A stretch of DNA of 64,000 nt from Thereva unica. Taxonomy: Eukaryota > Arthropoda > Insecta > Diptera > Therevidae. Within the stretch, counting starts at the first letter, position 1, and each line of letters opens with the position of its first letter. The notes below the pieces were generated by a model. That model did not search any database and was not told the DNA's origin. It saw only the letters and a list, made by a program, of their open reading frames with translations. The stretch is from the NCBI GenBank assembly GCA_949987705.1, contig OX465281.1, forward strand, positions 179,814,516 to 179,878,515, read 5' to 3'. The position numbers and the translations under genes were made by a program. Below, piece by piece: positions 30,505 to 41,865 of the stretch.

Positions 30505-30895
30505 TAAAGTGTTCTCCTTCCTTATGGGGGCATCAATTATAACACTATTGTTATCCAGTTTGTATTTTTATTTTATTCATCCAGTTTTTAACAATTCTTG
30601 AATATACACAATTCTAACTATATTTTATATTAAATTTCTTGGGCAAACACAAATTTTAATTATAGTTTATATTAACGATATTTTACATTAACTTTAGTTT
30701 AACGATAAGGCGAATTACGTGTTAGTTTTCTTAAAATCCAAGAGTGACGACTTTTTAATTTATTTTTTTTTTCAAGGCAATTTTCAATTATTTTAATTGC
30801 CTACTTCAGACTTTTTCTTACCAGTCTCTTCTTACAAAGTCAGGTAGCTAAACATAAAGTATTTAGAGAGTGCGTCAGAGTTTAGTGTCCCTACA
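30505..30895 (-). repeat. 3' LTR of element A
   Basis: TGTAGGGAC...CACTTTA when read on the minus strand; the pair of 35417-35799. Confidence 0.9.
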
Positions 30896-30929
30896 TACTC
30901 CCCTCCCAGCAGCGTAGCGACTACCGTAA

Positions 30930-31062
30930 AGTCTTCTACAGCTTCAACTCGTTTTCACCATTGTGGTCACCAACAATCGCTGGCTTCAGCCTGTCGATTG
31001 ATATGGCTTTGTTTGAGCCGTTCAAACTGACGATGAATTGCTTACGTAATCTTTTGATTACT
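30930..31062 (-). pseudogene. Integrase C-terminal tail of element A (proximal part)
   Basis: The minus strand continues KRLRKQFIVSLNGSNKAIS, then IDRLKPAIV and a stop, the short C-terminal module of CsRn1-type integrase. It is separated from the rest of integrase by the nested LINE at 31079-31449. Confidence 0.65.
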
Positions 31063-31078
31063 GGGTATGGTCCTTCAT

Positions 31079-31449
31079 CTTAACCGTACACTGTCTGATA
31101 GGCACGCATGCGACCCGTTTAGGTCTTGAGACCCACGATTTCTGCAGAAGCTGTAAGAACCTTGACGAGGCGGAAAGTGTACTACACCTCCTCTGTCACT
31201 GCCTGGCCTTAAGCTGGATAAGGCTAACCACATTTGGTGAACCCTTTCTAAGCAACCTTGCGGAAATCTCGAAGTTTGGGATCCCACAACTTAAAGATTC
31301 ATTACTTCCTCGAGATGGTTTAACGAAGAAACGACATTTTAACATCAAGTTTAAAGTGGGATCACTATGGCATCACAATGGGCCTATCCTTCTGGCCTAA
31401 GTGTGTGGGCTTGAACCAAAAGCTCAGCCATATCTAACCTAACCTAACC
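31079..31449 (+). mobile_element. Short 3' LINE fragment nested in element A
   Basis: A 371-bp insert flanked by the 13-bp duplication TATGGTCCTTCAT (31066-31078 and 31450-31462). The plus strand reads THATRLGLETHDFCRSCKN, VLHLLCHCLALSWIRL and a stop, the CCHC-like C-terminal knuckle after the RT/RNase H of Jockey/I-type LINEs. It ends in a TAACC repeat tail (about 31434-31449). Confidence 0.9.
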
Positions 31450-31530
31450 TATGGTCCTTCATATGGAGATTCGAAAGGTCTTCGTACCCGATCTACTCGG
31501 ACAAAAACGTAATCTGAATCTTCTAGAGCC

Positions 31531-32482
31531 TTATAAGTATACATCCTTTTGACTTGTTTGTCGAGGATGAGCTGCTTTAAGGTTCTGCATGTGTGCACGT
31601 TGACGAGTAAGAAATTCTGATTGCTCTATCGGATTCTCATCAGTCGGGATGGAAATCGAGTTTGGCATCTTCAGATTCTGACCATAGACTAGCTCTGCTG
31701 GTGAGCATTGTAAGTCGCTCTTGGTTGCTGTACGAATGCCTAGCATGACAAAGGGCAGATCTTCACTCCAATGAGTAGTGTTACCTCTTGCCATTAAGGC
31801 GGCTTTCAGCTGTCTGTGTAACCTTTCCACCATCCCATTTGCTTGTGGATGGTAAACGGTTGTCCTTATACGGTGTGTACCGATCAGTCTGGCAACTTCA
31901 TTGAATAGCTTCGACTCGAATTGCGTACCTTGATTAGTTGTGATTTCCAGAGGTGCGCCGAAACGTAGAACATATTCAGTAACAAAGTGCTTTGCCACTG
32001 AAATATCCCTCATTGGGTAAGCTTCAGACCATCTAGTGAATCGATATATGTTCGACTCGTTGATTCGGAAGTTTGAAAGCTTCATGCGGAGACTTGGTGT
32101 GTCTCGACACTTTCGATTTTTGGCAACCAAGGCAAGAACGAGACCAATTATTGCAGTCTTTGTTTATTACCGGCCAGAAGTATTTACTTGAAAGCGCTCG
32201 TCGCGTAGCACGAATACCTGGATGCGACAAGTTATGTTCCGAATCGAACGCGAACTTGCGTAACGCAGCTGGTATGTAAGGACGCGGAATACCCGTACTA
32301 ACTGCACACCATACCTGTTGTTTTGTAAATGGGATTGGTGTGAGTATTAGTTTTGCTTTAGAGCCTTTGCTGGGGAACTCTTGGAGGTTTTGCAACTCTT
32401 TGTCATCTTTTTTAACTTGAGATAATGTAGGCAAGTCAAAGGTGACGGAGTCGACGTTGTCGGTTGTGAGGGAGCGGGACAA
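31531..32482 (-). pseudogene. Integrase region of element A
   Basis: The H2C2 zinc region is intact (HNLSHPGIRATRRAL, CLGCQKSK). The frame then loses roughly 20 residues between VEHISIH and RFTRWSEAYP, removing the first catalytic Asp and causing a frameshift near 32033-32130. The second catalytic Asp is Asn (ITTNQGTQFES where the family has ITTDQG). The Glu helix HPQANGMVERLHRQLKA remains. The integrase cannot be active. Confidence 0.88.
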
Positions 32483-33435
32483 ATAGTCTGCGACAACGTT
32501 TTGTTTACCGGATACATGACGGATGTCTCAAGTAAATTGTGAAATCAGGTCCAAATGTCTGGTCTGTCGTGGGGATCGCTCGGTTTTCGTATGAAGTGCG
32601 GGTACTAATGGTTTGTGGTCCGTATAGACCACGAAACTGCGTCTTTCGACGAAATAGCGGAAATGTTTGATAGCTGCATAGATGGCGAGTAATTCGCGAT
32701 CGAATGCAGAATATTTTTGCTCCGCTGGTGACAACTTTTTTGAGTTAATAGCTAATTGCAATTCGCAATTGCGAAATCGGAAGCGTCAGTAGTTAAACTA
32801 TACCTGGCATTCTCGAGTGGGTGGTTCAGCAATGTTTCCTCTGCCATTGCTTTCTTAATCTTGAGAAACGCCTCTTCGCATGCTTCAGGCCAAGGGAATG
32901 CTTTGTCTTTCATGGCACAAGTGCGATTGAGAAGATATCTCACATACTCGTTTATTGGTACCGACATTTCAGCTAAGTTAGGGATAAATCGGTGATAAAA
33001 ATTCACCATTCCTAAAAATTTCTGAACTTGCCTGACTGAATTCGGTGTCGCGAGGTCCACTATTATAGCCTTAACCCGATCCGCTGATGGTAGTATTCCA
33101 TCTCTTGTGATATTGTGGCTAAGGAAGTTGATCTCAGGTACCCCGAAAACGCATTTTTCTAATTTAATTGTCAAACCAAAGCTATCTAGGCGTTCAAAGA
33201 GCTGGTTTATATGGGCCTGGTGTTCCTCCTCTGTTTTACTTGCGATGAGAATATCAAAGACGAAGTCCAGATCCCTCGTAATTTCATTAATAAACCTTTG
33301 AAAGGTTTGGGCAGCATTACGTAATCCTAATGGCATGCGGGTGAACTCGTATAAACCAAACGGCGTAATTATCGCAGTCTTACTAACATCTTCTGGAGCG
33401 ACTGGTATCTGGTGATAAGCACGTACCAAATCCAC
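32483..33435 (-). pseudogene. RT-RNase H of element A, catalytic box deleted
   Basis: RT landmarks: [32 protein letters not shown] and [11 protein letters not shown]. Where the family has [11 protein letters not shown] the sequence has [10 protein letters not shown], an in-frame 12-bp loss that removes the YxDD catalytic residues (near 33260). The RNase H region reads [11 protein letters not shown], then after a frameshift near 32760 KYSAFDRELLAIYAAIKHFR and VVYTDHKPL. Confidence 0.88.
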
Positions 33436-33559
33436 CTTTCAGAAGATTGTGCATCCGTGTAAATTCACGGAAAAAGTTTGTATGTGTGGGATAGGATACC
33501 TATCCGGCACAGTGACTGCATTAAGTCGACGGAAGTCGCCGCATGGTCTCCAATCATGT

Positions 33560-34245
33560 GAATCCCGTTTAGGGACCAGATGAAGTGGAGATGCTTGCTG
33601 CGGGTGACGACGATGGCCGACAAATACCCATTTGAATCATATGTTCAAATTCCATTTTTGCTACTTTAAGCTTCTCTGGATGAAGTCGCCTAGCCGTAAC
33701 GAATGGTAGTTGCCCATTTATAACAATGTGATGTTGCACATTGTGTTTAACCGGTAGGTTGAAGTTGGGAGGTTTTGTTAACGAAGGATACTTCATTAAC
33801 AGCTCTTTATAAATACCAATCAATTTGTATTGTTTGGACTCGATAGTCGACTGTGGACCACACATTAATCCTAAGATTGTTGCATGTGTCGACAAAATGT
33901 CGATATTTAAAATCAACAGACAGCTCAAACTTCGTTAAGAAGTCAGCACCGAGTATAGCCTTTGTAATTTTTGCTATTATAAAATTATGAACAAATCTTC
34001 GGTGTAGACCGAGATGCAGCTCAAGTAATTTCGTGCCGAAAGTGCGGATTACTGTTCCGTTGGCCGCTCGCAAAAGAAGATTTGGACACCCATTGTGTCC
34101 TGGAAATGACATTGCTGGAACAAGAGAAACGTCCGCGCCAGTATCAATTAAGAAATCGATACGATTGTTTGAATCGCGGACGAAGAGTCGATATGAGCGC
34201 CGCCATTTATGCCCACTCGACGTTGGTGCGATCCCCTGATCACTT
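33560..34245 (-). pseudogene. Protease and protease-RT linker of element A
   Basis: The aspartic protease motif FLIDTGADVSL is readable near 34120-34150, followed by NLLLRAANGTVIRTFGTK and AILGADFLTKFEL. A further frame (33569-33928) carries YPSLTKPPNFNLPVKHNVQH and GICRPSSSP, leading to RT. At least two frameshifts fall in this stretch. Confidence 0.8.
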
Positions 34246-34254
34246 AGTTTTTTT

Positions 34255-34995
34255 TTATTTAAATTTTGAGATTTGTTGTAGTTGCAAGGGGGTTTGCATT
34301 TGGTGGCTCAAGACTAGTCGCTTCAAGTCGTCCATGCCCCGTTGAAGTGAGTCCAGCGTCGCTTGTTGCCGAGGTCTTGACTCACGAGGTCGTGCAGCCT
34401 GGACAACAGATGCGTAGGACGTACCTGAATGCGGGAGTACTTCCCAAACGTTGTCAGCTTGCTTTACCTGTTCTTCAAAAGTTTTGTCTTTTACCCCCGC
34501 CAGTGTAACTTGTATAGCCTGCGGAAGCCTGCGCTCCCACAGCCTAGCCACGAGGTCTGCCGACATCGCCGTAGTAGAACCTGCTAATGCTTGTAGGGAA
34601 CGAAGAAATTCTGAAGGTTTCCTGTCCCCAGGTTCTTGCATGGAAAGTAATTGTTCCAAGCGCCTGACCTCGGATAAACCATATTTCTCTAGGAGGACTG
34701 TTTTGACCTCAGCCCATTTTGCATCTTTACCCTGACTAAGGATGTGCATGACTGATCTTACTGCCTCTTTCGGTAACATCGGTATAACGTGAAGCAGCTT
34801 GGTGGAGTCTGCCTTGATTCCTGCCATACCGAATTGTGCTCCTGTTTGGCAAAACCATGCTGCCGGGTCATCCAACCAGAAGTTGGACAAAGTTATGTTT
34901 CGTGCTGTAACCGCACCTGTTTCGGATGGTTCTACCATATCTGCATCCAAATCGAAATTCAACAGATCATCTACCGACAAGTCCTTGTCGTTCAT
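34255..34995 (-). CDS. gag: Gag of element A
   Basis: The ATG at 34995 (MNDKDLSVDDLLNFDLDADM) is preferred over the upstream frame extension, which runs into the leader. Capsid landmarks match the gag at 8872-9630: FWLDDPAAWFCQTGAQFGMA, LLEKYGLSEVRRLEQLL and EPGDRKPSEFLRSLQALAG. The frame is open to 34255 and ends without a zinc knuckle. Confidence 0.85.
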   Translation of the reverse strand: MNDKDLSVDDLLNFDLDADMVEPSETGAVTARNITLSNFWLDDPAAWFCQTGAQFGMAGIKADSTKLLHVIPMLPKEAVRSVMHILSQGKDAKWAEVKTVLLEKYGLSEVRRLEQLLSMQEPGDRKPSEFLRSLQALAGSTTAMSADLVARLWERRLPQAIQVTLAGVKDKTFEEQVKQADNVWEVLPHSGTSYASVVQAARPRESRPRQQATLDSLQRGMDDLKRLVLSHQMQTPLQLQQISKFK

Positions 34996-35400
34996 ATTAT
35001 ATGCTTTTAATTTAAACAAAACTGAAAGAGGACCCAAAAGAAAATTAATAAACGCCCTTATCGCTTCACACTTTTCAGAAAAATAACTAACTAGTTCAAT
35101 TTGCCACAGAAACGAAAACAAAGTAAATAATATGTTATCATATGTAATATAATAGAAAAAAAAATAAGTTTAGGAAAATCAAATTTGAAAAAAAAAACTC
35201 TGAGCTAATTTTATTTCTAGAACAAAAAAAAAAATATAATCAATCCAGAAAATCTGTACCACTTCTTTATAGTTCCAATTGAAATTGTAGCTCCACAGCA
35301 TACAGGTCCGTTATATTTTCTTTTAAAACCTTCTTCTGCAACATCAAAAATTCTTAATTCTAAACTTATCTCTTATTTCTGCTAAATTTCTTCCTATTCA

Positions 35401-35415
35401 GCGTCGGGGTCACCA
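35401..35415 (-). other. Primer binding site of element A (tRNA-Trp type)
   Basis: TGGTGACCCCGACGC on the minus strand, one base from the LTR. Confidence 0.88.
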
Positions 35416-35416
35416 A

Positions 35417-35799
35417 TAAAGTGTTCTCCTTCCTTATGGGGGCATCAATTATAACACTATTGTTATCCAGTTTGTATTTTTATTTTATTCATCCAGTTTT
35501 TAACAATTCTTGAATATACACAATTCTAACTATATTTTATATTAACTTTCTTGGGTAAACACAAATTTTAATTATAGTTTATATTAACGATATTTTACAT
35601 TAACTTTAGTTTAACGATAAGGCTAATTACGTGTTAGTTTTCTTAAAATCCAAGAGTGACTGACTTTTTAATTTATTTTTTTCAATTATCAATTATTTTA
35701 ATTGCCTACTTCAGACTTTTTCTTAACTGTCTCTTCTTAAAAAGTCAGGTAGCTAAACATAAAGTATTTAGGAGTGCGTCAGATTTTAGCGTCCCTACA
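35417..35799 (-). repeat. 5' LTR of element A
   Basis: TGTAGGGACGC...CACTTTA on the minus strand, next to the PBS. ATAG follows at the right edge. Confidence 0.9.
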
Positions 35800-36716
35800 A
35801 TAGCTTATTGTGTTCTACTTATCATCCCCTTTTATTTGATACCCATGTGGAGGGGGTCGTGAAGAAAAGGTAATGCGCTCTCTTGAGATGTCCGCCATGG
35901 ATCTAACGGTATATTGATTATATTATATTCCTTATTGTATTCTACTTATCATAAACTTTCATTTGATACCCATGTCGAAGAAAATGGTAACCTGCCCTCT
36001 TGAGATGTCCGCCATGGATCTAACAATATATTGAGTATACTATATTGCTTATTGTATTCTACTTATCCTTCCTTTTCATTTGATACCCATGTCGAGGGTG
36101 TTGTGAAGAAAATGTTAATTCGCCCTCTCGAGAAGGCTGCCGTGGATCTGACGACATAGCTTACTGTATTCTACTTATCATCCCCTTTTATTTGATACCC
36201 ATGTGGAGGGGGTCGTGAAGAAAAGGTAATGCGCTCTCTTGAGATGGCCGCCATGGATCTAACGGTATATTGATTATATTATATTCCTTATTGTATTCTA
36301 CTTATCATAAACTTTCATTTGATACCCATGTCGAAGAAAATGGTAACCTGCCCTCTTGATATGTCCGCCATGGATCTAACAATATATTGAGTATACTATA
36401 TTGCTTATTGTATTCTACTTATCCTTCCTTTTCATTTGATACCCATGTCGAGGGTGTCGTGAAGAAAATGTTAATTCGCCGTCTCGAGAAGGCTGCCGTG
36501 GATCTGACGACATAGCTTACTGTATTCTACTTATCATCCCCTTTCATTTGATACCCATGTGGAGGGTGTCGTGAAGAAACTGATAATGCGCTCCCTTGAG
36601 ACGGCTGATATGGATCTGACGCCATAGCTTACTGTGTACTACTTGTCATCCCCTTTCATTTGATACCGATATGGAGGGGGTCCTGAAGAAAATTGTAATC
36701 CGTCCTCTTGAGACCA
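35800..36716 (+). repeat. Satellite array, segment 3, with 356-bp higher-order repeat
   Basis: The TAGCTTA start recurs at 35801, 36157 and 36513, exactly 356 bp apart. Each block has three diverged monomers (GTGGAGGGGGTCGTG, GTCGAAGAAAATGG and GTCGAGGGTGT(T/C)GTG types). The two full blocks are nearly identical while monomers within a block differ much more, the hallmark of a higher-order repeat. Confidence 0.9.
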
Positions 36717-36965
36717 CAGTTACGACGTACCAGTTAATATGAGGGCTTTTTGTTAATCATCGAAATGATTGGCAATGCGATCTGACATCAACAGTGCTGG
36801 TCAACACTTTTCGTCTAACTAGTAACGAATATGTCATATTAAATAAAATAAATTACAATTACCAACTGGACAAAAGTAGTAATCAGTATTTCAAATCGCG
36901 GTTTGAAAGTATATTGAACATTTGTACTTTGAACTACATTACAGTACCTAACGTCAGCTGGCACC
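36717..36965. other. No gene; segment related to 40320-40410
   Basis: TTGTTAATCAT, ATCTG...ATCAA.AGTGC and AACACTTTTC blocks match the sequence right of the LINE at 40325-40405, so the LINE is flanked by related, diverged copies. Function unknown. Confidence 0.5.
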
Positions 36966-37209
36966 ATAATTGCGACTAACCTGAAAAAGTGTTCCCGAAA
37001 AGGAAAACAATCGACGCAGTCTAACGGCAAGGCTTCATCACCCTTAACTAGACAAGACTCGCGACCGACGCACAAGTAAGTACCCTTGCTCCCTTTCCTC
37101 ACTCAATTCTCGGACCTGCACGTGCCGCGGCCAAAATCTAACGGTCGATGAAATTTGTCCCGTCTCAAAAGGCATAACACTTTGACGCGGACAAATTTTA
37201 TTGCCTGTG

Positions 37210-38019
37210 ATGGATGCGGCAAGTGTAATTCCGGAAAATATCCCAAAGAATGTGGCGATTGAACCCGCGCAACCGAAGTCCCGTTACAAGTCAAGTTTTG
37301 GTATTGACTTTTGTAACATTCGTGGACTTCAAGCGAATTTCTCTTTTGTTGAGTGCCACTTATCTAATTACAAACCCCCAATCTTCGCACTTAGTGAAAC
37401 CCAAATATCACCCGATAATGACTTAGGTTATTACCAGGTGTCGGGGTACACTTTAGTGCACAATCTCTCCCCCCATAGGGGTATTGCCATTTATGTTACG
37501 GACGACGTGGCTTATTACAAAATACACTCAAGCACAACTTCAGATTTTAATTATCTTTGGATTAAAATCATTTTCCAAAGCCACGTCATATTCTTCTGCT
37601 TCCTATACAGAAGCCCTAACATAAGTAACGAAGCCTCCACCTTATCTTTTGATACTATTTCCGAACAAATCTCGGGATTTTTGTCGTCCAATCCTGAGTG
37701 TGAAATCATCGTTGCGGGTGATTTCAATGTTCACAACGTTAAATGGCTGACTTACTCAAATGGCACCAGTATTTCTGGCAAGGACGGCGAGCTCTTTGCA
37801 GACATCAATAACTTGCAACAAATTGTGGATCATCCCACAAGAGTCCCTGATGTTGCTGGTCAAGGAGGATATCTCCTTGATCTTTTTCTAACTTCTCATC
37901 CAGCGCGTTACTCCGTCGAAGTTGATTCACCTCTCGGCAATTCAGACCACTGCCTAATCAGTGCTAACTTCCCATTCGAATTTCCCACCCCTCCCAAACC
38001 AGTTCGAAGAACTGTATAG
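37210..38019 (+). pseudogene. LINE apurinic endonuclease domain
   Basis: ATG at 37210 (MDAASVIPENIPKN). The exonuclease-endonuclease-phosphatase fold motifs are in order: FCNIRGLQANF, LSETQISPD, FLYRSPN, VAGDFNVHNVKW and NSDHCLISANF. All catalytic positions (E, D/N, D/H) are present. The frame stops at 38017-38019 before the RT. The product would nick target DNA for target-primed reverse transcription. Confidence 0.88.
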
Positions 38020-40190
38020 CATTATGGGAAGGCCAATTGGCTGGGGCTTATTAATTTCTTCCAGTCTACAGACTGGAACCTGTGTTTCCGGAATAGAAAC
38101 GCCAACTCTGCCGCTATCCGTATCACCAGGATCATACAGGCAGGAATGCATTTGTTCATTCCCCATTCTACCAAATCTGTGAAGCCTAGGCCCAACAAAT
38201 GGTTTAATCGGGAGTGTATGAATGCAATCAAAACTAAAGAAGCCGCCTTCCGAGCGTACAAGAGCTTCCCGTGTGAATCGCTCCGTTTAGAGTACGTACA
38301 ACAAAGAAATTCTTGTAAAACCGCCATCAAGAAATTCAAAAACCTTATTTGACAACAAATTGAGAAGTAAACTCCTAAATGCAACCTCCGGTAGCAAAAA
38401 CTTCTGGTCCTTGGTAAGTTCCATCAAGAAGAATTTCACTACAACTTCAACCCCTTCCTTTATTCACAATGAGAAGGTAATAACAGACAGCAAATCCAAG
38501 GCCAATTTATTAGCATCTATGTTCGCTTCGAATTCTTCTTTACCCGAAACTGATGTGCTACCCCCTGTTTCCGAGCGTAACGCCCATTCAATGGACAGGG
38601 TTTTTTTCAGGACTCGCAAGGTGTACAGGTGCCTCAAGGAGCTCGATGCCAACAAATCCACTGGACCCGATAATATACCCCCTATCGTCTTAAAACAATG
38701 CGCCTCACCTTTGGCTAAACCTCTGCGCAAATTATTTTCCCTGTCATATTTCTCCGGAGTTTATCCCGACTCTTGGAAACATGCCCATGTTCAGCCCATA
38801 CCGAAAAAAGGTGATTCCAGCGATCCCTCCAATTACCGCCCAATAGCAATTACTTCTATTCTCTCCAAAACCATGGAGACGATAATCAACAAAAAGCTTA
38901 TGGGATATCTAGAATCCAATCTACTCATAAACGACAGATAGTATGGCTTCCGACAAAAAAGATCCACTGGCGATCTTTTAGTCTGTCTCACAGAACATCT
39001 CAGCCGTAGTCTGCATGGATCCGGTGAGTCTAGTCTGGTTGCTCTGGATATCTCCAAGGCTTTCGATAGAGTTTGGCGCTCAGCCCTGTTAGCTAAACTC
39101 AAAGCTATTGGAGTTGACTCACTTTTACAAAAGTGGATTGAGAGTTTCCTTTCTGGCCGTTCAATCAAAGTGGTATTGGATGGCGTCAAATCCGCATCCC
39201 ACCCGATCTCTCCGGGGGTACCCCAGGGGTCAATTTTATCACCGGCCCTATTTCTCATATTTATAAATGACCTTCTTTCAATCCCCTCCAACCCACCTCT
39301 CAGCTTCGCTGACGACGGTACTCTACGTTACTCGTACAGCTTCGATACAAGACAGACTCATGCCAGATCCTGTTTTGATGATCGCGAACTAATGTCCAAG
39401 TCGATTAATAACGACATTAAACTCATTCTAGAGTGGGGAAAGAAGTATCGTGTTGAATTCAACTCCGACAAAACCAAGTACTGTCTTATCTCCAAAAAGA
39501 AGCTCAACACCTCTCCACCCTTGAGAGTGAATGAAGTTCAACTAATGGCCGACCCATCCTTACACATCTTAGGCGTGACATTAGCCAAAGACTTGCGATG
39601 GAATGACCACATATTCCAAATCGCCAAACAAGCATCCCAGTGCTTGGGTTTTCTTAAGAGGTGCAAGTTCCTCCTCCAGCCATCGGCCCGTGCTGTTATT
39701 TATAAATCCTACATTCGGCCTCTTCTCGAATATAATTCTCTCGTTTGGGGCGGCGCCCCAATAACCACCTTGGCATGGTTAGATAAGGTGCAAAAAAGGG
39801 CGCTCAAGTTAATTGATGACGACACCGCCTGCTCCACCATCGACCCCTTAAGCCACCGTAGGAATGTAGCAGCACAGACAAAATTTTAACGCTACTATCA
39901 TAGTGACTGTTCCTCCGAGTTAAACGCTCTCCTGCCTCCACGGCAATCTTATACCCGCAACACCAGATTAGCCCACTCGTCTCATTCCCTTCACCTGCAG
40001 CTACCCCTTTCACGCACTCAACAAGATATGAATTCGTTTGTTAATAGAACAACTCGGCTGTGGAATAATCTCTCGCAGTCAGTATTTCCGAACTCCTACA
40101 ACATCCAAGAGTTCAAACGCAGGGTTCATCACCACCTTCTTCAATACCCCCCCCCCGTACCTTTTAATCCTTAACCTATACCCCCCCCCC
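38020..40190 (+). pseudogene. LINE reverse transcriptase and C-terminus
   Basis: The same ORF continues through stops near 38350, 38939 and 39887. Motifs are KSTGPDNIPPIVLKQC, VQPIPKKGDSSDPSNYRPI, YGFRQKRSTGDLL, VALDISKAFDRVW, GVPQGSILSPALF, SFADDGTLRYSYSF (FADD), ILGVTLAKDLRWND and RCKFLLQPSARAVIYKSYIR. The tail region reads TTRLWNNLSQSVFPN and ends near 40170. It is too damaged for activity. Confidence 0.88.
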
Positions 40191-40311
40191 TCATCCCTCC
40201 CCCGTACTAAGCTTACTGCTAGACATTGCACCATGACGTGACAAATGACATGACGGACTAGTAGTACAAAGGGTGACTCCTAAGCTTAGCACTGCCACAT
40301 AAAAAAAAAAA

Positions 40312-41323
40312 CCCATTTTTATATGAACACATTTTGTTAATCATTGAATATCATCTGGTATCAATAGTGCGAGTAAACACTTTTCACAGGAACACCATCT
40401 CATTGATTGAGCAATTGAAATAACTTATAGCGCCATCTGAATAATTTTGAGTACCCTCTATCTGAATAATTTTGAGTACCCTCTTTTGATCAAATACTTC
40501 GACTGGAGGAGAAAAAAATGTTCAGTTCGAAATTTAAAAAACATAAAATTAAAGAAAACGAAGAACACCTTGTTTTCCATGTTTAGGCGTAAATAAGGCT
40601 TTAGTTGTTTGCCCTTACGAACTCGGCAAACTACCGCTTGCTTTGATATATTTGCAGTAAATATTGTATTTTTTCACTGTATCACATGGATTACCTGTGA
40701 GTCCTTTAGCGATTTAATTTTTAAAAAATTAAAAAGTGAGTGATAAAAAATGTTTTAAGTGTGGTTAAGGTGCACATATGTACGTGTTTAACTCTAACAC
40801 AGAGAAAAACTCTACTTCCAGGCCTGTAGCTGAGACAACTTTGGATTATGAACGGTTTTAATCTTTTGTATGTGTTCAACTCCAATAGTATGTCTTATTC
40901 AGTGGCTTATAATTTTTGCTTTTGCTTTCTCACAATCTCTACCTTTTGTGCTATAAATAAATAGACCATTTTACTTTATAGCGCCTATTTCTGTATTCAC
41001 ATCAAAGGTAAGAAATAAAAGTTTCAAGTACTCACACTCAAAAATATATTTTTATTTTATACTAGAAAAGCTGCTAAAGCCTAAATATACCGAAATATAT
41101 TTAGCAATGAAATATTTTATATTTGTTAATTTTGAAGTATATAAACAAACGAAGAAATTTTGTGTTTGTTATTTGATGCTCTTTAAATATTTAATATGAA
41201 ACAGTAACTTTAATAAATCGACTTCTAATTTTGATTGATTTTCAAGTTCAGTTGGTGCAATACTTTTTAAACACACTCTGAAAATCAATGGTACGGGAAT
41301 CCAAGGTAAAAAAAATGTCCTTA
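40312..41323. other. No gene seen; 26-bp tandem duplication
   Basis: AT-rich, no coding sequence. A TATCTGAATAATTTTGAGTA-type unit is duplicated directly at 40433-40485. Confidence 0.5.
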
Positions 41324-41328
41324 GTGGG

Positions 41329-41843
41329 TGTTAGAAAATTCATACCCGAATATTTTCCATGAGTAATTCAATGTGGCTCAGGCTATAATTTGAGTTTTTT
41401 CTTTATTATTTGATAACAGGAAATTCGGTGAACTTGATCCCGATTCCAGCCTAAGCCACATCGAATCTTCTCTCTCTCGAATAATTTGCAAATATATAAC
41501 TGATTATGTACAATTTGATATGACTCAGGCTGCACTGGACCACTCTTTTGTTTTTTTTGGAATACCGCTAATATTATCCAAATATCAGTCTCAGTCATAT
41601 CAAATTCTGTTTTATCATGAGTCTGAGTTTTTAGTTCTGATTATACAGTGGAAGAATAAAGTTGTCAAGTATCCAACAAGTGCGTTTCTAAATTTATTTA
41701 ACAAACAGTTCATAGTGCTGAACCCAAGGCAATCAAAAGCTTGAATACCAAGTGCGGTAACCAGGAAATTCAAGGAGGTGAAATTTTAGGCGGAATTCCC
41801 TTAACAGTCCTTCCCAGCATAACACATGGTCATGTGAGCACCA
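41329..41843 (+). repeat. BEL/Pao 5' LTR
   Basis: 515 bp. Frames inside both LTRs (41383-41744) repeat identically and are not genes. Confidence 0.95.
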
Positions 41844-41846
41844 TTC

Positions 41847-41865
41847 TGGTCCTTCGAGCCGGATT
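41847..41865 (+). other. BEL/Pao primer binding site (tRNA-Tyr type)
   Basis: TGGTCCTTCGAGCCGGATT, three bases after the LTR, matches about 19 bases complementary to the 3' end of insect tRNA-Tyr as I recall it (…CCGGCTCGAAGGACCA). The same sequence recurs at 53640-53656. Confidence 0.75.

Larger units (their letters stand above)
30505..35799 (-). mobile_element. CsRn1-clade Ty3/gypsy element A, full-length but dead
   Basis: LTRs at 30505-30895 and 35417-35799 are about 97% identical with three or more small indels. The target duplication ATAG (30501-30504 and 35800-35803) is confirmed by the unoccupied satellite copy near 36150-36162 (ACGACATAGCTTACTG). The PBS is tRNA-Trp type. Gag, protease, RT, RNase H and integrase are all recognisable but spread over four or more frames. 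The RT active site and integrase core carry deletions. A LINE fragment with its own duplication lies at 31079-31449. Confidence 0.93.
36970..40311 (+). mobile_element. LINE (copy 2) with endonuclease and RT, poly(A) tail
   Basis: Same family as the copy at 28912-30166. It runs from about 36970 to an A(11) tail at 40301-40311. The apurinic-type endonuclease and most of RT are present; ORF1 is not recognised. Several stops interrupt ORF2. The left boundary is approximate because no target duplication could be read. Confidence 0.82.

Noticed and set aside
31434..31449. TAACC repeats as an interstitial telomere
   Set aside because: Only about three units, positioned exactly at a LINE 3' end inside its target duplication; a LINE tail is the simpler explanation.
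41383..41744. Pair of 70-75-codon frames, repeated identically at 48569-48930
   Set aside because: They lie inside the two BEL/Pao LTRs and recur only because the LTRs are identical.
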